Assembly (NCBI GenBank): GCA_028293225.1
Contig: JAQGPE010000463.1
Location: 1-10,912, forward strand
From: Akkermansiaceae bacterium
Lineage (GTDB): Bacteria > Verrucomicrobiota > Verrucomicrobiia > Verrucomicrobiales > Akkermansiaceae
Length of the DNA stretch: 10,912 nt
Direction: 5' to 3'
The position numbers and the translations under genes were made by a program. Below the pieces are notes generated by a model. The model worked only from the letters and a program-made list of their open reading frames with translations, ran no database searches and was not told the DNA's origin. This document shows, one piece after another, positions 5,779 through 10,912 of this stretch (its first letter is position 1; the number at the start of each line of letters is the position of its first letter).

Positions 5779-8034
5779 CTACTCCTTCTCCACCTTCGCC
5801 GGACCGGTGGCGATGGCCGCGCTGCTGCTGAGCCGGATCAAATCGCCGAGGATCTGAAGGCTCTCGCGTTTCTGAGGATCGAGGGCGCTGGGCCACTTCG
5901 GCGTCTCATCGAAGGGATCGTTGCCAGCCTGCGGATAGCGGGTGCTGGCGCGGATCTTTTCCGCCGGATCAACCTTGCGCAAAGGAGCCTCCTTGGTGAG
6001 GTCATCGAGGGTGAGCTCGTAGAAGGTCATGGTATCCTTGTCCTGCTTCTCGATTCCGGCGAAGCGGGTCTTGCGCTCGTCGTTGCGGGCGCGGCGGACT
6101 TTCTCGTCTTGGTCGATCTCCTTCTCGCGCTCGGCAAGATTGAGGGAGACGCGGTTGGTCCGGGTGCGCTCCTTCGACTTGGCGATTTCCTCGCTGATGT
6201 AGGTGAAGTCCTTTGAGGCGGCGATGCGGGATTCACTGAGGGTCTTGAGCTGAGGAATGAACAGGTGCTCGCGGTCCAGCGGCCGGAACTCCGGGGCGGG
6301 ACGGATCAGGTCGTGTTCCAGTGGGTAGGAGAGGAAGGTCTCGCCGATTTCCAGACCTTCCATGCGGCCGGGCAGCTTCAGGTCCGGGACCACACCGAGG
6401 TTCTGGGTGGAGGAACCGGAGGGACGGTAGAACTTCTGGATCGTGACCTTCAGCGTGCCGGCATCCTTCCGGGGCGAGAAAATCGGGATCATGTTGCCGA
6501 TGTCCTTGGTCTCCTGGACGGTGCCTTTGCCGAAGGTCGACGAGTCGCCGAGGATCACGGCGCGGTTGTCGTCCTGCAGGGCGCCGGCGAGGATTTCGCT
6601 GGCCGAGGCGCTGCTCTTGTCGGTCAGCACGACCATGGGACCGTCATAGATCGGAACCTTGGTTTCCGATTCCTTGACCTGGATCTTGCCAATGGCGTCG
6701 CGGACCTGCACGACCGGACCGGGCTTGGTGAACAGGCCGGTCATGCGCCGTACTTCCTCCAGGGAGCCGCCGCCGTTGAGACGGATGTCGAACAGGAGAC
6801 CATTGATGTTTTCCTGCTTCAGGCGCTGCAGCAGCTTCTCGACGTCCACGGAACTGCGGACCTGCCAAGTCTGGAAATCGGCGTAGAAGGAAGGCAGGAT
6901 GATGACACCGAGGCGGACGGAGTCGCCTTCGCCGCGCTTGATGTCGATGACCTCCGCGCTGGCCTGCTCGTCCTTCAGCTCGACCTTGTCGCGCTTGATG
7001 GTGACGAGCGAGGTCTGGCCGGGAGCGCCGTCGGCGGGCTGCACCTTCAGCGTGACATCGGAGCCTTCCTGGCCGCGGATGAAATCGACCACCTTGTCGA
7101 TCTTCATGAACATGATGTCGATCATCTCCTGCGGCCCGGCCTCGCCATCGGGATCGACGGCGATGACCCGGTCGTTCAGCTTCAGCTTGCCCTGCTTGTC
7201 GGCAGGGCCGCCGGGAACGACCGCGGTGATCTTGGTGGCGCCATCATCGTCCGGCTCCATCCGGGCGCCGATGCCGACCAGTTCATTGCGCATGGAGTCG
7301 CGGAACTTGTCCATTTCGCGGGCGCTGAGGTAGTCGGTATGCGGGTCGAAGGACTGGGCCACCGCGCTCAGAAACAGGGCGGCGACATCCTCGGGACCCG
7401 CGTCGATGGTGACGCTGTGAAGGTAACGCTCGTAGCGGACGGCGAGCTTCTCCTTGGGAGAGAGCTCCTTGGTCGTGGAGGCAGGCTTTTCCTTGCCGGC
7501 GTTCCGGGCGTCGAGGCGTTTCTGACGCAGCGTCTCGGAGAGGAGAGCGTCCTTGATCTGGCCTCTCCAGATCACCGACGCCTCCGCCTCATCGCGGGGC
7601 CAGGAGGCGTTCTTGCGGCTGAGGAGGATGTTTTCCTCCGTGGTGAAATCGAAGGTCTCAGAGGCGAGCACCTGCTTGGCTTCGGCGACGCGGGTTTCGA
7701 CGCGCTTCTTGAAAACGTCGTAGATGACGTTGGCCGCCTTCATGCTCTCCTGCTGGAGCAGCATGGCGTCCATGCGATCGCCATAGTCGTGCTTGAAGGT
7801 GTCGATGTCCTGCTGGGTGAAGTACGAATGGGTGGGATCGAGATTCACCAGATAGAGATCCAGGAAGCGGGGCGCGAGCTTCGAGAAGGACGAACGGGCG
7901 AAATGCGAGTTCTGGAGCAGGATCGACATCTGCTTGCCGACTTCATCGAAATTGGCCTGCTGGGCGCAGGCGGAGAGAACCGTGGAAGATAAAATGGCCG
8001 CGGCAGCGGCATTCCGGATGCGGGACATGTTCAT
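5779..8034 (-). CDS. Prc/Tsp-type C-terminal processing protease (S41 family), predicted lipoprotein
   Basis: This 751-residue tail-specific protease is somewhat longer than E. coli Prc (682). Start ATG 8034 gives MNMSRIRN, a hydrophobic core and the lipobox VLSAC with Cys23, so the protein should be a lipoprotein; a GTG-initiated extension to 8082 would spoil this signal. Order of domains: N-terminal helical Prc region (about 30-235, with LDPTHSYFT), PDZ (about 251-349, with GARMEP and VVPGGPADKQGKLKLNDRV), S41 core (about 365-560) with DIRLNGGGSL, catalytic Ser477 in SSASASE and Lys503 in FGKGTVQ, then the Prc C-terminal domain (DUF3340) with NRVSLNLAEREKE (about 627-639). The Ser-Lys spacing is 26, against 25 in E. 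coli, because of one extra residue in GDSSTFGKG. It should degrade or trim envelope proteins with hydrophobic C termini. It lies first in a minus-strand run with the amidotransferase and the small membrane protein. No strong Shine-Dalgarno is seen; GAGAG lies about 14 bases upstream. Confidence 0.94.
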   Translation of the reverse strand: MNMSRIRNAAAAAILSSTVLSACAQQANFDEVGKQMSILLQNSHFARSSFSKLAPRFLDLYLVNLDPTHSYFTQQDIDTFKHDYGDRMDAMLLQQESMKAANVIYDVFKKRVETRVAEAKQVLASETFDFTTEENILLSRKNASWPRDEAEASVIWRGQIKDALLSETLRQKRLDARNAGKEKPASTTKELSPKEKLAVRYERYLHSVTIDAGPEDVAALFLSAVAQSFDPHTDYLSAREMDKFRDSMRNELVGIGARMEPDDDGATKITAVVPGGPADKQGKLKLNDRVIAVDPDGEAGPQEMIDIMFMKIDKVVDFIRGQEGSDVTLKVQPADGAPGQTSLVTIKRDKVELKDEQASAEVIDIKRGEGDSVRLGVIILPSFYADFQTWQVRSSVDVEKLLQRLKQENINGLLFDIRLNGGGSLEEVRRMTGLFTKPGPVVQVRDAIGKIQVKESETKVPIYDGPMVVLTDKSSASASEILAGALQDDNRAVILGDSSTFGKGTVQETKDIGNMIPIFSPRKDAGTLKVTIQKFYRPSGSSTQNLGVVPDLKLPGRMEGLEIGETFLSYPLEHDLIRPAPEFRPLDREHLFIPQLKTLSESRIAASKDFTYISEEIAKSKERTRTNRVSLNLAEREKEIDQDEKVRRARNDERKTRFAGIEKQDKDTMTFYELTLDDLTKEAPLRKVDPAEKIRASTRYPQAGNDPFDETPKWPSALDPQKRESLQILGDLIRLSSSAAIATGPAKVEKE

Positions 8035-8300
8035 CAAAGTTCGGATTCTCTCGTCTCGAGCGGGGCGGGCAGGCGTGCCCACAGTGATCAGAGCGATGCA
8101 GGCGCCCCCCGTTGCCTAAAGCGGTTTTACGTTTCCGCAAGCGAATGGATGCCGGAAAGCGGCCCGGGAGGCGATGCGAAAACTTCCGGAAATGCGCTCC
8201 CAAGTGACAACGCAGGGATGCTTGGGTTTTGAGTTGCAGAACCTTCTGAAAAGGAGTCGGTAGCAAAGCGGTAAAATTCAACAATTCACCTCCCTCCTCC
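8035..8300. promoter_or_regulatory. Divergent intergenic region between protease and secreted-protein genes
   Basis: This 266-base spacer separates two genes read outward, so it must hold both promoters. On the + side the best -10-like hexamer is TAAAAT (8272-8277), but no good -35 lies 16-18 bases before it; TTGCAG (8234-8239) is too far away. On the - side TTGCGG followed by a poor TAGGCA (around 8140-8113) is the only weak pair I see. The palindrome TTCCGGAA (about 8194-8201) could be an operator. I see no convincing gene here; the short frames have no coding features. Confidence 0.35.
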
Positions 8301-9158
8301 ATGAAACTGAGAATTTCCGCTATCCTGGCCGCCGCACTCTTCGTTCCTGCCGGTCTTCACGCCCAGGGCATCATCCTGGGAACCAATCTGCTCATCGACG
8401 GCGACGCCGAATCAGCGACCGGCGCTCCGGAAGGCAATGCTGTGGTGGCCGCACCAGGCTGGACCACCACCGGGAATGCCACGGTGGGAATCTATGCCGC
8501 CGATTCCTCCTCCGACAGCATCCCGGCCCTCAACAGTCCCGGACCGAAAAACCGCGGAGTGAATCTTTTCACCGGCGGCCCGGACAATGAAACGTCGTCC
8601 TTTTCACAACTCGTCAGTGTTTCATCGGTCTCCGCCCGGATCGATGCCGGGCAGTTGTCCGCAGCGTTGTCAGCCTACCTGGGCGGCTTCGATTCCCAGG
8701 AGGACAACGCCACGGTGACAGCCACCTTCCTGAACGGAACCGGGGGAACGATTTCTTCGGTTTCGCTACCCGCCATTACCGCCGCGGATCGCGACAGCAT
8801 CACCGGCGTCCTGCTCCGGAGCGCCACAGTAATCGTCCCGCCGCTGACGCGGGTCATCTCGGTGGTCCTCTCCTTCACCCGCACCGATGGCTCCTACAAC
8901 GACGGCTACGCGGACAACCTCTCACTGGTTCTCTCGCCTGTGGTGCCGGTGCTGGCAATCGCGCATGAATCGGGCGGCATGAAGGTCTCCTGGCCGTCGA
9001 TCATCAACCAGACCTACGAAGCGCAATGGTCGGGCGACCTCATCACTTGGACAGATCTCGCCAACGGTGCCGTTACCACCGGAACCGGCGCGGCACTGTC
9101 TTTCCTGGATCCCTCTCCCACCGCTTCCCGCCGATTTTACCGGCTCCTGCTCCCTTGA
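8301..9158 (+). CDS. Secreted beta-rich protein with C-terminal Verrucomicrobia-type module
   Basis: This 285-residue protein has a clear Sec signal (MKLRISAILAAALFVPAGLHA, cleavage likely after Ala21). The first mature domain (about 28-211) starts NLLIDGDAE and has PGWTTTGN, GVNLFTGGP, IDAGQLSAALSAYLGG, DSQEDNATVTATF and ends NDGYADNLSL. I recall the same string of motifs in exported cyanobacterial, actinobacterial and verrucomicrobial proteins, probably a jelly-roll or carbohydrate-binding-like fold. The C-terminal module (about 217-285) has MKVSWPS, TYEAQWSGDLITWTDL and ends ASRRFYRLLLP, a pattern often found at the end of large exported verrucomicrobial proteins. No catalytic motif is visible. 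It is not a standard PEP-CTERM, since no PEP motif plus helix and basic tail is present. The leader before ATG 8301 is pyrimidine-rich (CACCTCCCTCCTCC) with no Shine-Dalgarno. A role in surface binding or adhesion is a guess. Confidence 0.82.
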   Translation: MKLRISAILAAALFVPAGLHAQGIILGTNLLIDGDAESATGAPEGNAVVAAPGWTTTGNATVGIYAADSSSDSIPALNSPGPKNRGVNLFTGGPDNETSSFSQLVSVSSVSARIDAGQLSAALSAYLGGFDSQEDNATVTATFLNGTGGTISSVSLPAITAADRDSITGVLLRSATVIVPPLTRVISVVLSFTRTDGSYNDGYADNLSLVLSPVVPVLAIAHESGGMKVSWPSIINQTYEAQWSGDLITWTDLANGAVTTGTGAALSFLDPSPTASRRFYRLLLP

Positions 9159-9162
9159 TAGG

Positions 9163-9348
9163 ATGGTTGACGAAATGGAGAAAACGACGATCTCCGCTAT
9201 CTGAGCCGGGTTCACCAACCACCCGTGCCTGGTCCTTTTTGAAAGGAAAGGCGTGCTGGCAAAGCTCAAGAGCAAGGTTCTCCCAACGCTCACGGAGGTC
9301 GATGAAGCAAGTGCCTTCCTCGAAGAGAACCGCATCGCGTTGCTGTGA
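9163..9348 (+). pseudogene. Possible gene remnant: coding-like frame with one in-frame TGA
   Basis: From ATG 9163 one frame runs 62 codons to the TGA at 9346-9348, interrupted only by a TGA at 9202-9204. It reads MVDEMEKTTISAI, stop, then AGFTNHPCLVLFERKG, VLAKLKSKVLPTLTEVDEA and SAFLEENRIALL. The amino-acid mix (charged, Leu/Val/Ala-rich, few Arg or Pro runs) is natural, and third positions are mostly G or C like the neighbours. A second ATG at 9175 has AGGA 11 bases upstream. I do not recognise the family. It could be a decayed short gene, a real tiny protein with a sequencing error, or chance. It starts five bases after the secreted-protein stop and ends six bases before the convergent SRPBCC gene. 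Confidence 0.3.
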
Positions 9349-9354
9349 GCGTGC

Positions 9355-9792
9355 TCAGGACGAGCGCTTCAGGCAGGCTTCCAGACGATCGAAATTCTGC
9401 TCATTCGCCTGAGTGATGAAGCCGCGTAATTCCTCCTTTTCCTTCGGGAGGACCATCTGCCACGTCAGCCGAGTGCGGCCGCCGAGATCCTCATAGAGCA
9501 TGGTCATCGTGAACTCGTGTCCGGAACTGAGATGCTCCAACACGATGCTCCGCTGCGGCGCCACCCCGGTGAACCGCGAGTGGTTCGGATAGTCCGTGCC
9601 ATCCGGCCCGTGCAGGACGAAAACCCATTCACCGCCGACCCGGAAATCGAACTCGCTGAAGGTGCTGGTGAAGCCTTCCGGTCCCCACCATGTCGCAAGT
9701 TTTTCCGGATCGCTGAAGGCCGCGAAGACAGCATCCGGCGGATAGGAAAATACCCGCGTGTTGACGATCTCCAGAGGGTGGTCGGTAGCCAT
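9355..9792 (-). CDS. SRPBCC / AHSA1-like domain protein
   Basis: This 145-residue soluble protein is a single AHSA1-type SRPBCC (START-like) domain. Visible marks are TRVFSYPPDAVFAAFSDPEK (residues 12-31), then LATWWGPEGF, the GGEWVFVLHGPDG strand pair, HEFTMTMLYED and TRLTWQM, ending in a long helix with FITQANEQNFDRLEACL. These beta-grasp helix-grip proteins bind a hydrophobic ligand in a cavity; most bacterial members have no known role, and the name (activator of Hsp90 ATPase) does not imply that activity. The start at ATG 9792 gives MATDHPLEIVNTRVF; an in-frame extension to 9852 would overlap the end of the upstream gene. It begins 13 bases after the clpV stop on the same strand, so it may share that transcript. 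No Shine-Dalgarno is evident. Whether it is part of the secretion locus or only its neighbour cannot be told here. Confidence 0.88.
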   Translation of the reverse strand: MATDHPLEIVNTRVFSYPPDAVFAAFSDPEKLATWWGPEGFTSTFSEFDFRVGGEWVFVLHGPDGTDYPNHSRFTGVAPQRSIVLEHLSSGHEFTMTMLYEDLGGRTRLTWQMVLPKEKEELRGFITQANEQNFDRLEACLKRSS

Positions 9793-9805
9793 GGATGTCA
9801 GGAAC

Positions 9806-10912
9806 TTACTGTACCTCGTAGACGAAGTCCTTATTCTCCACCGTGATGCCAACGCGCTTCACCTCTTCGCCGCGGAAGACGGCGTCGAGCAGGCGGCGGC
9901 CGATCTCAGGCAGCATGGTATTGGTGAGGATGGAATCGATCACGCGGGCGCCGCTGTCGGCATCCTTGCAGCGCTCGAAGACCAGATCGACGACGTCGTC
10001 GCCGTAAGTGAACGGGATGTTCTTGCCGGACTCGACGCGCTTTTTGATCCGGTTGAGCTGGAGACGGATGATCAGCTTCAGGTTTTCCCGCGACAGCGGA
10101 TAGTAGGGGATCGTCACCAGGCGTCCGATGAGGGCCGGCGGGAAGATCTGCAGCAGCGGCTTCTTCAACGCTTCGTTGAGAGCTTCCGGTTCCGGGGCCA
10201 ATTCGGGATCGGAGCACATGCTCATCAGCAGGTCGGTGCCGGCGTTGCTGGTCAGCAGGATGATCGTGTTGCGGAAGTCGATGTAGCGGCCCTCGCCGTC
10301 CTCCATGAAGCCCTTGTCGAAAACCTGGAAGAAGATCTCGTGCACATCCGGGTGGGCCTTCTCCACTTCGTCCAGGAGGACCACGGAGTACGGCCGGCGG
10401 CGTACGGCCTCGGTGAGGACGCCGCCCTCCCCATAGCCGACGTAGCCGGGAGGCGCGCCCTTCAGCGTGGAAACCGTGTGGGCTTCCTGGAATTCGCTCA
10501 TGTTGATGGTGATGACATTCGTCTCACCGCCGTAGAGCGCTTCAGCCAGGGCCAGCGCGGTCTCGGTCTTGCCGACGCCGCTGGTGCCGGCGAGCAGGAA
10601 AACGCCGATCGGCTTGGAAGGATTATCGATGCCGGCGCGGGCGGTGACGATGCGCTTGGCGATCATCTCAAGCGCATGGTCCTGGCCGATGACGCGGGTC
10701 TTCAGGCGCGCGGGCAGATTGAGGATCGTCTCAATCTCGTCGCGGACCATCTTGCCGAGCGGAATGCCGGTCCAGTCGGACACCACGCTGGCGACCACGT
10801 GCTCGTCCACCACCGGGGAAATAAGCGGGGTCTCGCCCTGCAGCTGGGCCAGCTCGGCCTCGAGCTTCTTCACTTCCGTGGCATCGCTGCTTTCGTCGGC
10901 GGCGACCTTGGC
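9806..10912 (-). CDS. clpV: ClpV/TssH-type AAA+ ATPase of type VI secretion, C-terminal part (5' end outside window)
   Basis: The frame is open to the right edge, so 368 C-terminal residues of a roughly 850-900 residue protein are seen. They cover the end of the middle region (VSDWTGIPLGKMVRDEI) and the whole second AAA+ domain: Walker A GTSGVGKT (visible residues 109-116), the pore-loop segment GAPPGYVGYGEGG, Walker B VVLLDEVEKAH, sensor 1 LLTSNAG and sensor 2 DSGARVID. Several features mark ClpV rather than ClpB: GTSGVGKTETALALAEALYG instead of GPTGVGKTE, INMSEFQEAHTVSTLKGAP, the FFQVFDKGFMEDGEGRYIDF stretch and IGRLVTIPYYPLS. ClpV disassembles contracted TssB/TssC sheaths in the cytoplasm so the type VI machine can be reused. 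The N-terminal sheath-binding domain that would settle the assignment lies outside. Other tss genes are expected to the right, upstream on this strand. Confidence 0.87.
   Translation of the reverse strand, partial: AKVAADESSDATEVKKLEAELAQLQGETPLISPVVDEHVVASVVSDWTGIPLGKMVRDEIETILNLPARLKTRVIGQDHALEMIAKRIVTARAGIDNPSKPIGVFLLAGTSGVGKTETALALAEALYGGETNVITINMSEFQEAHTVSTLKGAPPGYVGYGEGGVLTEAVRRRPYSVVLLDEVEKAHPDVHEIFFQVFDKGFMEDGEGRYIDFRNTIILLTSNAGTDLLMSMCSDPELAPEPEALNEALKKPLLQIFPPALIGRLVTIPYYPLSRENLKLIIRLQLNRIKKRVESGKNIPFTYGDDVVDLVFERCKDADSGARVIDSILTNTMLPEIGRRLLDAVFRGEEVKRVGITVENKDFVYEVQ

Noticed and set aside
6265..7992. Open + strand frame of 575 codons antisense to the S41 protease
   Set aside because: It lies fully inside a protease with intact domains and catalytic residues on the other strand. 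Its Asp/Gly/Leu/Val/Arg-heavy composition is what GC-rich codons give when read in reverse.
8035..8082. GTG-initiated extension of the S41 protease
   Set aside because: It would place 16 charged residues before the lipoprotein signal and disrupt export. The ATG at 8034 gives a normal signal.
7943..8302. 119-codon - strand frame filling the divergent spacer
   Set aside because: It overlaps the protease start in another frame, has no domain, and its composition (Arg/His/Pro-rich) is random-like.
8922..9335. 137-codon - strand frame over the end of the secreted-protein gene and the gap
   Set aside because: It is opposite a well-supported coding region. In the gap part, the + strand reading looks more protein-like.
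9793..9852. N-terminal extension of the SRPBCC protein into clpV
   Set aside because: The extra 20 residues overlap the clpV 3' end and have no SRPBCC character. The ATG at 9792 fits the domain boundary.

Overview
The window is GC-rich, densely coded bacterial DNA. The best guess is a member of Verrucomicrobiota, close to the Luteolibacter/Verrucomicrobiales group. This rests on three things: a secreted protein (8301-9158) with a C-terminal module common in that phylum, tandem phosphodiester glycosidase-like genes, and several genes with no recognisable Shine-Dalgarno sequence. It is an inference from protein style. No rRNA or other marker gene is present to settle it. I see no tRNA, rRNA, CRISPR array, IS element or integrase.

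Layout. Left block, + strand (1-4618): two tandem genes for exported NAGPA/DUF2233-type proteins (the first cut by the window edge, joined to the second by an ATGA overlap), a small lipoprotein of unknown role, a CLC-type chloride/proton antiporter, and the universally conserved ATPase YchF. Middle block, - strand (8034 down to 4645): a Prc/Tsp-like S41 protease with a lipoprotein signal, a class I glutamine amidotransferase-like protein, and a 43-residue single-pass membrane protein too short for ordinary gene calling. A 266-base divergent spacer (8035-8300) separates the protease from a + strand gene for a secreted, probably beta-rich protein. Right block, - strand (10912 down to 9355): the C-terminal part of an AAA+ ATPase that reads as ClpV/TssH of a type VI secretion system, followed after 13 bases by an AHSA1/SRPBCC small-ligand-domain protein. 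Between the secreted protein and the SRPBCC gene lies a short, coding-like + strand stretch interrupted by one in-frame TGA (9163-9348).

How the parts relate. Most genes appear to be independent core or envelope functions: envelope glycan or phosphodiester processing, ion exchange, periplasmic proteolysis and translation-associated ATPase activity. The main system-level lead is the clpV fragment at the right edge. It implies that a type VI secretion cluster, unusual outside Proteobacteria and Bacteroidota, continues beyond base 10912. No complete novel system is visible inside the window.
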